From Anaerococcus marasmi (GTDB lineage Bacteria > Bacillota > Clostridia > Tissierellales > Peptoniphilaceae), in NCBI RefSeq assembly GCF_900290195.1, contig NZ_OLMF01000004.1, positions 733,501-797,500 on the forward strand: a stretch of 64,000 nucleotides of DNA, read 5' to 3'. This document shows positions 36,490 to 45,705 of the stretch, in pieces. Within the stretch, counting starts at the first letter, position 1. Each line of letters opens with the position of its first letter. The translations under genes were made by a program, and so were the position numbers. The notes beneath the pieces are model-generated. The model saw nothing but the letters and a program-made list of their open reading frames with translations. It searched no databases and was not told the origin of the DNA.

Positions 36490-36582
36490 CGGAAGTCAAG
36501 TCGAAAATTAAAAAAATTAACAAATTAAAATTCATAAAAAGTTGAATAAAAACTTAATTTATTCATCAAGAATTGACTTCCG
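36490..36582. other. Structured non-coding end of the IS110 element, candidate bridge-RNA region
   Basis: CGGAAGTCAA and TTGACTTCCG form a perfect 10-bp stem enclosing a 73-base AU-rich loop with an inner TGAATAAA/TTTATTCA hairpin. A separate hairpin TAAGCTATC/GATAGCTTA follows at 36616-36639, downstream of the transposase. IS110-family elements are known to encode a guide (bridge) RNA in a non-coding end. Which end applies here is not settled. Confidence 0.35.
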
Positions 36583-36665
36583 TTAGGTTAAATAACGAAT
36601 TATTGGCATGACAAATAAGCTATCGTTTTTGATAGCTTAAAATTTTCTTTAAATTTCATATCTTT

Positions 36666-37835
36666 TTAGGACGTTTGGCTTACAAATTTCTGATTTCTAT
36701 TTAGAAGGTGAAATATTACTCTAGTTAATTTCCTGGCTACGTGTGTCAGGGCTACGTAATGGTGTTTACCTTCATTTTTCTTTTTCTCATAGTAAATCCT
36801 AAATGTTTCGTCATTTTGGCATATTAAAAATGCGGCTATGAATAGAGCATCTCTTAAGTATGAACTACCTCTTTTGCTCATACTACTATAGTTTGAATGC
36901 ATTGTTCCTGATTGACTGATTGATGGATCTAGACCTGCATAAGCCAATAGTTTACTTGGATTTTCAAATTTTTCTATGTTTCCAATCTCAGCTATTAGAC
37001 TAGGGCCTATCTCTATTCCTACACCAGGTATACTCATTATTGGACTATCTAAACAATCTAAGAGAGGCTTAATTTCCTCATTAACTTCTTTGATTTGTTT
37101 ACATAAGAATTCCAAGGATTTAATATCTTGAACTAATCTAAAAGATACAGCAGATGAATCAATCCCTATTGACCTTCTTGCAGCATTCCTAATCTCTATT
37201 GCCTTGTCTTTAGAGTGACTTCCTTTAGAAGCTTTTTTAATTATGTTGCTTAACCTTGTTAAGTTTGCCTTAGCAATCTTATCTGCAGATGGATATTCTT
37301 TTAATACCTCTAGAGTGTATTTACAAAATACATCATTGCAGATGCTACTTAATTCAGGAAATACTAAATCTAAGTGGCTTACAATAGCATTCTTTAACTT
37401 AACCCTATCACTTTTTAAAGAAGATTTGTATCTAGTTAGTGACTTAAGTTCGTAATTATGATACAATTCATTGTGAGTAGGATTAGAGTCAGTAGCTCTT
37501 AGAAGCTTTGCAATGAAGAAAGCATCAACCTTATCGGTTTTTGTATTTCTAAAACTATCAGCCTTTCTGTAAAGACTAGTTTGATAAGGGTTAAAGAAAT
37601 GAATGTTAAAATTCAAATCTAGTAGAAATCTTGAAAGATTGAGATGATAGTGACCGGTGGATTCTAATCCTATTCTAATTTTATCCTTATCAAAATCAGA
37701 AAGTTTTTTTAGTAAAAAATCAAAACCATCTCTTGAATTCTTAATTTCAAAATGACACCCTTTATCAAAATTATCCTCAACAGCAAGATAGCAGTTATGC
37801 TTAAATTTAGAAACATCAATACCCAAATAGATCAT
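36666..37835 (-). CDS. IS110-family transposase (DEDD recombinase)
   Basis: A 389-residue protein. The N-terminal RuvC-like domain starts MIYLGIDVSKFKHNCYLAV with the first Asp. GLESTGHYHLNLSRFL gives the Glu, and KTDKVDAFFIAKLL gives the two further Asp. The C-terminal Transposase_20 domain reads IMSIPGVGIEIGPSLIAEIG and LLAYAGLDPSISQSG. The family's catalytic Ser is expected in SSMSKRGSSYLRDALF. The ATG at 37835 has GGAGT upstream; a longer frame lacks a ribosome site. The protein appears intact. Confidence 0.92.
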   Translation of the reverse strand: MIYLGIDVSKFKHNCYLAVEDNFDKGCHFEIKNSRDGFDFLLKKLSDFDKDKIRIGLESTGHYHLNLSRFLLDLNFNIHFFNPYQTSLYRKADSFRNTKTDKVDAFFIAKLLRATDSNPTHNELYHNYELKSLTRYKSSLKSDRVKLKNAIVSHLDLVFPELSSICNDVFCKYTLEVLKEYPSADKIAKANLTRLSNIIKKASKGSHSKDKAIEIRNAARRSIGIDSSAVSFRLVQDIKSLEFLCKQIKEVNEEIKPLLDCLDSPIMSIPGVGIEIGPSLIAEIGNIEKFENPSKLLAYAGLDPSISQSGTMHSNYSSMSKRGSSYLRDALFIAAFLICQNDETFRIYYEKKKNEGKHHYVALTHVARKLTRVIFHLLNRNQKFVSQTS

Positions 37836-37967
37836 AGAAAACTCCTTTAAAATTATTGTTGTGCTTCCACATAAGTTATGTCTCGTATCCTTGTACAATA
37901 AATCGTCTAGCGATATCTAACTAATTAACAAAAAAACATAGTTATGTGGTTGTAGTCTCCGCGAAAT

Positions 37968-38840
37968 AGTCAAAGCTATAGAGATCTCACACATTCCACA
38001 ACACTATGTTTAATGTATAGTATTCCATTGTTTTTTCCATAGAATGACTATAGTTATATGATACAAGAGGTCTCCCGAGAAATAGTGAAAGTATAATTCT
38101 TTTAAGCCTAGAATTAAAGCAAGCTATACTATTACCGCCATCTCGACAGAGCAAATGAAATGAGCGACGAGAGATCTACAGTCTAAGATGACGCATAAAT
38201 ATAAAAGTCAAAGTTATTTACGTAAATAAATAACTACCACACTCTCCAACCAAACATGTCCCAAAGTTCTGTAGACCTTTCACCTAAAGTTCGAGGTGGA
38301 GGAATTGGGAATTTTTAATAAAAAATACATTATATGGTAAGAGATATCTCGACTTCACTCTACGGTAGGTATATTAAATAGATCTCTCGACTTACGCTCG
38401 AGATAAGGGATAGGAGAATATACGCTTGAGATAAGGGATTGAAAGAAAACGAAGTTTTCTCTCTCCTTCCCTTGCTTCGACCAAGGTGGAGAAGCCTCCC
38501 ACTTTTACCAATATCAAAACAGAAAAGTATAACCTTGAGATAAACTTAAACAGGATTTACGCCATCTCTAATGGAGTTGTCACAGTGAGCATAGCGAACT
38601 GATGAAAATCCTTAATCGAGGATTTGCGAGGCGAAGTTTAGCTGAGCCCGCAAACTACCGTCGAACGAATGTGAGAGATCTACAGTTTAAGATGACACGT
38701 AAATATTAAAGTCAAAGTTATCTACGTAAATACATAACTAACAAAGTCCAAAGAGATGTCTCGACTTCGCTCGACATAAGGGGAACGTGATGAGATCTCT
38801 CGACTACGCTCGAGATAAGGGTGGGTAGGGAAGCTAAATA
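37968..38840. repeat. Repeat array D, right part
   Basis: Non-coding. It resumes the interrupted family sequence (TCTCCGCGAAATAGT) and then shows a ~130 bp stretch not seen elsewhere. Next come GGTCTCCCGAGAAATAGTGAAAG, a full unit (38137-38299), hairpin modules (38380-38470) and a second unit (38571-38750). The second unit carries the TGTCACAGTGAGC...GAACTGATGA insertion also present at 30219-30450. It ends about 20 bases before the hpf terminator. Confidence 0.8.
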
Positions 38841-38859
38841 TCACAAAAGAAAATCCCTC

Positions 38860-38887
38860 AAGAAAAGAAGGCCCCTAGGGGCCTTCC
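38860..38887 (-). terminator. Terminator of hpf
   Basis: The perfect palindrome GAAGGCCCCTAGGGGCCTTC is followed on the minus strand by TTTTCTT, about 43 bases after the hpf stop. Confidence 0.75.
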
Positions 38888-38930
38888 TTCCATCTATAAG
38901 TTTTATAATGTATAAGTTATCTTCTATATA

Positions 38931-39470
38931 TTATTTAAGCCTAGGAATGATTTGTCCGTAGTCTCCTTTTCTTCTCTTGTATACTACTCTTACGTCTGCA
39001 TCTTCACTGTCTAGATATACGAAGAAATTGTGGTCTAGAAGTTCCATTTGTAGGATTGCTTCCTCGGCTGACATTGGCTTAACGTGGATTTCCTTTACTC
39101 TTTTGATGTTTATATTATCATCGTTTTCCTCTTGTTCATAAGGCTCTAGATTTTCGAACTTTATGCTTTCTCCGCTTTGCCTATCTCTCATAAGTTTTGT
39201 CTTATTCTTCCTTATTTGGCGGAGCAGACCGTCGATATTTCTATCGATTGCTGTTGGATAAGTTTCATCACTGGTTTCAGATCTTAGGATTCTACCATTA
39301 TCTAGGAAGGCTGTAGTTTCAACTACGAAGTCATTTCCTTCTTTGGCAAACCTAACATCCATTTCTTGTTGGTCATGGAAGTATTTATCTAGCCTATCAA
39401 ATTTCTTTATAGATTCATTTCTGATATCGTCTGTTAGTGTAAAATTCTTGGCTATTAAATTTAATTTCAT
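38931..39470 (-). CDS. hpf: Ribosome hibernation promoting factor, long form
   Basis: A 179-residue protein. The N-terminal domain (MKLNLIAKNFTLTDDIRNESIKKFDRLDKYF) binds the ribosome decoding region. The C-terminal domain (IHVKPMSAEEAILQMELLDHNFFVYLDSE) mediates 100S dimerisation. This makes it the long HPF of Firmicutes. AGGAGG precedes the ATG. It is separated from secA by the IS110-bearing repeat array and ends in its own terminator, so it is transcribed alone. Confidence 0.93.
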   Translation of the reverse strand: MKLNLIAKNFTLTDDIRNESIKKFDRLDKYFHDQQEMDVRFAKEGNDFVVETTAFLDNGRILRSETSDETYPTAIDRNIDGLLRQIRKNKTKLMRDRQSGESIKFENLEPYEQEENDDNINIKRVKEIHVKPMSAEEAILQMELLDHNFFVYLDSEDADVRVVYKRRKGDYGQIIPRLK

Positions 39471-39638
39471 AATACCCTCCTATTGTCTTTTTATTATTTT
39501 ACCCATAATTACAATTAATAAACGTTTTCTTAGAATAATTAATCACTTTTTTTATGATTTCTATCCTTAATATTACTAATAATAGTGTTTGATATTTTTA
39601 ATAAAGTATAATGAAGAAAGATATGTAAAGGAGTAAGA

Positions 39639-41561
39639 ATGAAAGATACAAAATTAAGAGATATCTTAGACTATGAATTCTTATCTAGCCTAGATATTTC
39701 AGATGATTATAGAAAAATTTCCTACAAGAAGACTATAGGAAATTATAAGGAAAATAGATACGATAGCAATTTATGGATTTATGATACCGAAACTAAGGAG
39801 AACTATCAGATTACTGATGACAACAAGTCACAAATTTCTACCTTTAACAAGGATTCTAATATTGTCTACAAGAAAGAATCCACAGACGAGTCTGATATTT
39901 TCTATGTAAAAGACGGTACGGGTCTAGGACATAAGTACTTTGCTATTGACAAGGATGTCGATATGATAAAACACTTAGGAGATGACCTTTTTCTCCTAAA
40001 GGCTAAGGATAAAATAAGTAAGGAAGATAAGGAAAAGGATAAGGAAGACTCCTACTTTAAGGAAATCGACAAGCTACCTTTTTACCTAAATGGCGCTGGC
40101 TTTATTAAAGACAGGGACTCTGCCCTATATTTTTATGATAGAGAAAATGATAAGCTTGAATTGATTAAAGACCTTAAGGCAAAGGATAATCTATACTTTG
40201 TCGATATAAATGAGGATAATAGCAAAATCCTTCTCCTTGGGGGTAATTACACAGATAATTCTGTAATGGAGCTTAAGGAAGACCTCCTTCTTCTCGATAC
40301 AAAATCAGGGGAAACAACTCTTCTAATAGAGAACGAATTCTCCTACTATACTGCGAGATTTATCGAAGATAGGATAATCTTTGTGGCAAGTAATATGAAA
40401 AAGGGCGGGGTCAATGAAGATTGTTTTATTTATTCATGTGACTTTGAGGGAGCTTATGAAAAAATAAGCCCAGACGATTTCGATATGGCCTTTGGTAATT
40501 CTATAGGTACTGATGCAAGATTCGGCTCATCTAAGACCTTCGCTGTAAAGGACGACAGGCTATATTTTGTAGTTACTGACTGTGAGAAGTCCAAACTTTT
40601 ATCTATTAGTCATGCTGGTGATATCAGAGAAGAAATCTTAGAAGGCGTTGAAGACTTCGTCCTAGCAGATAATGATATATACTACCTTGCTATGGGAGCT
40701 AGTAGTCTATCTGAGCTTAAGAAAAAGTCTACAGGTGAAACTCTTATAACAAACAAAGTGCCAACAGAAGTCCTCCCTATTGAGACTTTTGACTTCATAT
40801 CAAATGGAGACGAACTTACCGGATACGTCCTCCTACCAAAAGACTTCGATAAGAATAAGAAATATCCAACCCTTCTTTCTGTCCATGGTGGACCAAAGAC
40901 AGAGTTTTCTGACATCTTCCACCACGAGCACCAAATGTTTGCAGCAGCAGGCTACATGGTAATCTACACCAACCCACACGGATCAAGCGGTAGAGGGGTC
41001 AAGTTCTCCGACATCCGTGGTAGATACGGAGATATCGACTACGATGACCTCATGACCTTTACCGACCTTGCCATAGAAAAATACCCACAAATTGATACAG
41101 ACAAAATGGGAGTCTATGGAGGAAGTTACGGTGGATTTATGACAAATTGGATCATAGGTCACACCGACCGTTTCTCGGCAGCTTGTAGCCAAAGATCTAT
41201 CTCAAACTGGACAAGCTTTTATGGAGTATCAGATATTGGATATTACTTCGCTCCTGATCAGACAGCAAGCGATATGTGGGACAATCTAGATAAAATGTGG
41301 GACCAATCTCCAATCAAATACGCCCCAAAGGTCACAACTCCGACCTTATTCATCCACTCTGACGAAGACTACAGATGTCCACTAGAGCAAGGGCTTCAAA
41401 TGTATACTAGAATCAAGGAAAATGGCACAGATACTAAGATGTATATCTTCCATGGCGAAAATCACGAACTATCTCGATCTGGAAAACCAAAGGGCAGGAT
41501 CAAGAGACTAGAATCGATCAAAGAGTGGTTTGATAAGTATCTCAAAGATGAGTCAAAATAA
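39639..41561 (+). CDS. S9-family serine peptidase (acylaminoacyl/dipeptidyl peptidase type)
   Basis: A 640-residue protein with an N-terminal beta-propeller (about residues 1-370; repeated strands such as NLWIYDTETKENYQITDD) and a C-terminal alpha/beta hydrolase domain. The catalytic Ser is in GVYGGSYGGFMTNW, the Asp in IHSDEDYRCPLEQG and the His in HGENHELSRSGKP. No signal peptide, so it is cytosolic and probably trims imported peptides for amino-acid fermentation. AAAGGAG precedes the ATG. It overlaps the following yihY gene by 14 bases. Confidence 0.92.
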   Translation: MKDTKLRDILDYEFLSSLDISDDYRKISYKKTIGNYKENRYDSNLWIYDTETKENYQITDDNKSQISTFNKDSNIVYKKESTDESDIFYVKDGTGLGHKYFAIDKDVDMIKHLGDDLFLLKAKDKISKEDKEKDKEDSYFKEIDKLPFYLNGAGFIKDRDSALYFYDRENDKLELIKDLKAKDNLYFVDINEDNSKILLLGGNYTDNSVMELKEDLLLLDTKSGETTLLIENEFSYYTARFIEDRIIFVASNMKKGGVNEDCFIYSCDFEGAYEKISPDDFDMAFGNSIGTDARFGSSKTFAVKDDRLYFVVTDCEKSKLLSISHAGDIREEILEGVEDFVLADNDIYYLAMGASSLSELKKKSTGETLITNKVPTEVLPIETFDFISNGDELTGYVLLPKDFDKNKKYPTLLSVHGGPKTEFSDIFHHEHQMFAAAGYMVIYTNPHGSSGRGVKFSDIRGRYGDIDYDDLMTFTDLAIEKYPQIDTDKMGVYGGSYGGFMTNWIIGHTDRFSAACSQRSISNWTSFYGVSDIGYYFAPDQTASDMWDNLDKMWDQSPIKYAPKVTTPTLFIHSDEDYRCPLEQGLQMYTRIKENGTDTKMYIFHGENHELSRSGKPKGRIKRLESIKEWFDKYLKDESK

Positions 41562-42522
41562 GCCTAAGACAAAAAAGTTTTTCCTAAATCTAATAAACAG
41601 GGTAGCAAATCATGACATAATGACCTACTCTGCAGGTCTATCCTTCTACCTCTTACAAGCATCCATACCACTTATGATGGTTCTCGTAAGTGTACTGTCC
41701 TACTTTATATCAGGTAGAGAGGATATCATATATAGATTTTTGGACTTTTTACCCAATACAACAATAGAGCTAATAGCGGAAGTGATAGATATCCTACTTA
41801 TCTCCTCCCAATCTCCAACAGTAACCACCTTGACGATACTTTTTGCCCTATGGTCTGCGACAAGTGGTATCAACAAGCTAGTAAATGCGATAAATCATGC
41901 CTATGGACTCCACAAACAAAAACAAGCCATCAAACAAAGACTAATGAGCGTAATCTTTACCCTCATCTTTATAATTTTGATAGTCTTTATGTTGATATTT
42001 CAAATATATGGAACTAGTATATTGAAAATATTTAATGCCCATATCATAGGCAAACTCAACATCCACTTGGGCACAAATATCCAAAAAGCCCTAGATATGA
42101 TATCATCGCCAATATTTAAGCTAATAACCTTTGTCCTTCCCTTTCTCATAATGGCCATAGCTGTCGGAGTATTCTACAGATACTCCCCTTCCAAGGCCAA
42201 CAACAGAATAAGCGTCAAGGAAGCCTTCTGTGGAGGATTATTTGCAACAGTCGCCATATTTATAGCAAGCTTTATCTATTCCTACTTCGTAAACAACTTC
42301 TCCAACCAATCGCTTGTCTACGGAGCACTTGCAGGAATCCTTGCCCTATTTATCTGGCTACTAATGGTATCAACCATTCTAATCCTAGGAGCAGAATGTA
42401 TAGCAGCCTACAGGGAAGGATACAAGGAAGACTATTTTGACAAAAACACCAATGCAAAAGAGAAATCTTCCCTTAAGGATAAAATAATCAAATTGATAAG
42501 GAAAAATAAGAATGAAAAATGA
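41548..42522 (+). CDS. YihY/BrkB-family inner membrane protein
   Basis: About 324 residues with six hydrophobic segments and the family signature HDIMTYSAGLSFYLLQASIPLMM near the N-terminus. The conserved segment LVYGALAGILALFIWL comes later. The ATG at 41548 is preferred; an upstream TTG (41530) is in frame. It overlaps the peptidase end and, at its 3' end, the cyclo-ligase start by 11 bases, so three genes form one operon. Family role is uncertain: despite old naming it is not RNase BN. Confidence 0.85.
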   Translation: MSQNKPKTKKFFLNLINRVANHDIMTYSAGLSFYLLQASIPLMMVLVSVLSYFISGREDIIYRFLDFLPNTTIELIAEVIDILLISSQSPTVTTLTILFALWSATSGINKLVNAINHAYGLHKQKQAIKQRLMSVIFTLIFIILIVFMLIFQIYGTSILKIFNAHIIGKLNIHLGTNIQKALDMISSPIFKLITFVLPFLIMAIAVGVFYRYSPSKANNRISVKEAFCGGLFATVAIFIASFIYSYFVNNFSNQSLVYGALAGILALFIWLLMVSTILILGAECIAAYREGYKEDYFDKNTNAKEKSSLKDKIIKLIRKNKNEK

Positions 42523-43045
42523 AATGCGAAGATTCTTCCTAAACCTCCGTCGTGAGATGGGAAAGGAAAAAATCGAGGAATATTCAGAGAAAATCTACCA
42601 AAACCTAATAAAAACCGACCTTTACAAAAATGCAAACACAATCTTTGTCTATGTATCGATGGATAAAGAAATAAATACAGAAAAAATCATCCGAAAATCC
42701 CTAGAAGACGGCAAGGAAATCTACGTGCCTTTCATAGAAGGAAAAGAAATGAAGGCAAAAAAACTAGAAAAATACGAAGACCTAGTAGAGGGAAAATTCA
42801 AAATAAAAACCACAAGATCAGATATCTCAATAGAAAACCCAGACCTAAGCCTAATCCCAGGACTCACTTTCGACAAAAGCAAACATAGGATAGGCTACGG
42901 AGGAGGCTACTACGACAAGTTCCTAGAAAAGAGCAAAACAACAAGCCTAGGCCTATTCATGAGCCCCTTCGAATCAATAGAAATCCCAACAGAAGAATAC
43001 GACATGGCCCTGGACTATATACTTACAGAAGAAGGATTGTTCTAA
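42512..43045 (+). CDS. 5-formyltetrahydrofolate cyclo-ligase
   Basis: A 177-residue ATP-dependent enzyme converting 5-formyl-THF to 5,10-methenyl-THF. N-terminal RRFFLNLRREM matches the ATP/phosphate-binding start of the family. The C-terminal signature DKSKHRIGYGGGYYDKFLEK (about 128-147) binds substrate, and the preceding DLSLIPGLTF is conserved. It overlaps the end of the yihY gene. A repeat array follows directly, with no clear terminator seen. Confidence 0.93.
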   Translation: MKNEMRRFFLNLRREMGKEKIEEYSEKIYQNLIKTDLYKNANTIFVYVSMDKEINTEKIIRKSLEDGKEIYVPFIEGKEMKAKKLEKYEDLVEGKFKIKTTRSDISIENPDLSLIPGLTFDKSKHRIGYGGGYYDKFLEKSKTTSLGLFMSPFESIEIPTEEYDMALDYILTEEGLF

Positions 43046-43054
43046 GAAAGATAT

Positions 43055-44075
43055 CAAAGGAGATGTCTATACTAGGCTTGACAGTAGGTAATTTAAATAG
43101 ATCTCTCGACATGCTCGAGACTAGGGTAAGGTGGGAAAGCTAGCTTTCCTTCTTTTTTCCCTTATTTCGACTGAACGAAGTGAATGGAGAAATCTCTTAA
43201 GAAATAGTAAAATAATAATTCTTTCAGGACCAGAATTGTAGTAATTCTCACAATTACCGCCACCTCGACAGAGCGTAGCGACGAGAGGTCTACAGTCTAT
43301 AATGACACGTGGATACAAAAGTTCAAGTTATCTACGAAATCCAAAGAGATATCTCGATTTGCGCTCGATCTAAGGGGGAAGAAAACGAAGTTTTCTCTCC
43401 TTTTCCCTTGCTTCGAAGAAAGCCCGTCCGGCTAATAGAGGACTGGAGAAGCCTCCCGAGTAGAAGTAAAATCATAATTATTTTAAAACTCATAATTAAA
43501 TCAAAACTACAATTACTGCCATCTCGACAGAGCGAATGGAATGAGCGACGAGAGATCTCCAGTCTATGATGACACTTGGATATAAAAGTACAAGTTATCT
43601 ACGTAAATAACTAATTAACCAGATCTCCAACCAAACACGTCCCGAAGTTCCGTAGACCTCTCGTCGCTTCCCAGTGGAAGCTCTGTCGAGGTGGCAGAAT
43701 AAGGAAACTTCTAATAAAAAGGAAACTATATTGTAAGAGATGTCTCGACTACGCTCGACACTAGGGAAGGGGGGGGAAAGCTTGCTTTCCTTCTTTTTCC
43801 TTATTTCGACTGAACGAAGTGAATGGAGAAATCTCACACAGTTACCAATATCAAAACAACAAAGTACATATCTTGAGGTAGACTTAAACAGAAATTACCG
43901 CCATCTCGAACGTATGTGAGAGATCTACAGTCTAAGATGACATTTAGATATAAAGGTTCATCTTATCTACGTAAATAAGAAAATAACAAAATCCATAGAG
44001 ATGTCTCGACTACGCTCGACATAAGGGTAATGTGAATGAGATATATCGACTTCGGTCTAGATAAGTCCATAAAAA
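43055..44075. repeat. Mosaic intergenic repeat array E
   Basis: About 1 kb without a gene. It contains one complete ~175 bp unit (43518-43694) and two units cut after TTATCTACG (43259-43345 and 43900-43997). Each cut copy runs straight into AATCCA(A/T)AGAGATRTCTCGA, a recurring junction. Hairpin stems here vary: GGGAAAGCTAGCTTTCC (about 43132), GAAAACGAAGTTTTC (about 43382) and GGAAAGCTTGCTTTCC (about 43776). A CGGCTAATAGAGGACT copy lies near 43430. Confidence 0.85.
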
Positions 44076-44131
44076 AACAAATCCCTTTATCTCAATCTTC
44101 CTATCCCCCCCTTTTTTTATTTCATTTTTAT

Positions 44132-44160
44132 TTGACAAGTTCCAAAAGCCCATGTATAAT
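44132..44160 (+). promoter_or_regulatory. Consensus sigma-A promoter for the Met T-box operon
   Basis: TTGACA (44132-44137), a 17-base spacer and TATAAT (44155-44160). Both boxes match consensus exactly. It lies just upstream of the T-box leader. Confidence 0.9.
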
Positions 44161-44179
44161 TTGAATCAAGAAAACAAAC

Positions 44180-44425
44180 TATGATAAGAAAAGTAGATTT
44201 GATGGACCTACACAGAGAGGCTATGGTTGGTGAGAATAGTCTAGAAAAGTCGAATTGAAAATGGCCTTTGAGTTTCTTGCCCGATATTTAAGGCAAGACG
44301 TGTTCGCACGTTATAGCGATAGGGTATGTTTGTACCCGATGAGTTATTAATCGCAAGATTAATATAAATTAAGGTGGTAACACGAGCTTTAAGCTTCGTC
44401 CTTTGGGGACGGAGCTTTTTTTGAT
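44180..44425 (+). promoter_or_regulatory. T-box riboswitch, methionine specifier
   Basis: The T-box AAGGTGGTAACACG (44371-44384) is followed by a strong terminator, AAGCTTCGTCC/GGGACGGAGCTT plus TTTTTTT (44391-44423). Stem I shows CAGAGAGGC...GGTGAGAATAG. In the specifier region, GAATTGAAAATGGCCTTTGAG, the codon ATG at 44261-44263 is in specifier position before GCCTTTGAG, predicting tRNA-Met. The downstream MetE-like gene fits methionine limitation. Confidence 0.9.
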
Positions 44426-44544
44426 ATAAGGATACATAGTTAAATTTTCTAATGGCGCCAAATTGTTAACCTGTCCCTTCCTATATACCAAATATATTAT
44501 GCATGGTATAAAATTATTAGAAAATATTAAAGAGGTAAATTAAT

Positions 44545-45705
44545 ATGTCAAAAAGATTTTTAACTGTTGGATCATTACTAAGAAACGAAGAACTACTAAA
44601 ATACAAGAGAGAAATTGAAGGAAGAGAAGATATCACCTATCCTTTCTACGACGACCTTCCAGGTTACAAGGAATGTGAAGATAAGTCGGTAGCAGAGATT
44701 GTCGAAAAAGAACTCGACCACGGGCTCGTTCAAGTAACAGATGGTGAATATTCTAAGTCCCTCTGGCACCTTGACTTCGTTTGGGGACTAGATGGATGCG
44801 AGAGATTCATCAACAAGACTGGATATTTCTTCAGAGAAAAAGATTCTGATGAGAAGTTTGAGACAAGAAAAGATATTGGGATTAAAATCACCGGCAAGAT
44901 TTCTGGCAAAAACCACGTCTTTATCGACCATTTCAAAAGATTAAAGGACCTTGTCGATGGAAGAGCTGAGGTTAAACAATGCATCCCTTCCCCATCTCAT
45001 ATCTATGGCGAGTTAACAAACTTTGGATTTGTGGAAGAGTCTTCTTACTACAAGTCAGAAGAAGACTTCATCAAGGATTTAATCCAAGCCTACAAGGAAT
45101 TCCTAAACGACTACAAAAACGCTGGTGGAGAAATTATCCAATTTGATGACTGTCTTTGGGAACAATTCGCAAAGGAAAACAAGGAAAACCAATACGATAA
45201 CAACCAAACTGACCTTGATAAGGACCTAGCCCTTGCCCAAAAATACATCGACATCAACAACGAACTAATCGATTACGGTCACGAGCATGGCCTTACAGTC
45301 TACACCCACAACTGTAGAGGTAACTACTCATCTAGAAACTTCTCAGATGGAACATATGAATCAATCGCCGACCTATTTTTCAAAAATCTAAAATACGATA
45401 GGTTCTACCTAGAATGGGACGACGAAAGAGCTGGATCAGTTAAGGCACTCGAAGCCTTCAACAACAGAGACAACGTAGAAATCGTCCTAGGCTTTCTATC
45501 AAGCAAGACCAACACCCTAGACGATGAGAAAAGAGCCATTAACCTTCTAGAAGAAGCTAGCAAAATCATCGACAAAGACAGACTCTACCTCTCCCACCAA
45601 TGTGGTTTCGCTTCATGTGACTGTGGAAACGAGCTTACAGAAGAAGAACAATGGGCCAAAATCGATCAAGGACACAGGATTGCAGAAGAATTCTGGGGTG
45701 AATAA
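44545..45705 (+). CDS. MetE-like cobalamin-independent methionine synthase domain protein (YxjG/YxjH type)
   Basis: A 386-residue single-domain homologue of the catalytic half of MetE. The zinc ligands can be traced: His-x-Cys in YTHNCRGNYSS, Glu near FYLEWDDERAGS, and a C-terminal Cys in SHQCGFASCDCG. It should transfer a methyl group to homocysteine or a related thiol; the methyl donor in these short forms is not settled. Start follows AAAGAGG. It ends TAATG with the next gene. Regulation by the Met T-box upstream supports a role in methionine supply. Confidence 0.85.
   Translation: MSKRFLTVGSLLRNEELLKYKREIEGREDITYPFYDDLPGYKECEDKSVAEIVEKELDHGLVQVTDGEYSKSLWHLDFVWGLDGCERFINKTGYFFREKDSDEKFETRKDIGIKITGKISGKNHVFIDHFKRLKDLVDGRAEVKQCIPSPSHIYGELTNFGFVEESSYYKSEEDFIKDLIQAYKEFLNDYKNAGGEIIQFDDCLWEQFAKENKENQYDNNQTDLDKDLALAQKYIDINNELIDYGHEHGLTVYTHNCRGNYSSRNFSDGTYESIADLFFKNLKYDRFYLEWDDERAGSVKALEAFNNRDNVEIVLGFLSSKTNTLDDEKRAINLLEEASKIIDKDRLYLSHQCGFASCDCGNELTEEEQWAKIDQGHRIAEEFWGE

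Larger units (their letters stand above)
36481..37967 (-). mobile_element. IS110-family insertion sequence
   Basis: About 1.49 kb: one transposase gene with ~185 bp of non-coding sequence after it and ~130 bp before it. Outside the left end the DNA reads CGCAGCGGAGA, and outside the right end TCTCCGCGAAATAGT. Uninterrupted family copies (for example 46630-46660) read GCGGAGAGGTCTCCCGAGAAATAGT. The element therefore lies at the centre of the palindrome GGAGAGGTCTCC. There are no clear terminal inverted repeats or target duplication, as usual for this family. Ends are estimates within a few bases. Confidence 0.75.

Noticed and set aside
37968-38090. Second IS end in the unusual ~130 bp after the IS110 element
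   Set aside because: Some short matches to the IS end (CACAACACTATGTT) exist, but no transposase fragment or clear terminus could be defined.
44195-44300. tRNA-like gene in the region before the T-box
   Set aside because: The stems belong to T-box stem I. There is no acceptor stem or T-loop sequence of a tRNA.
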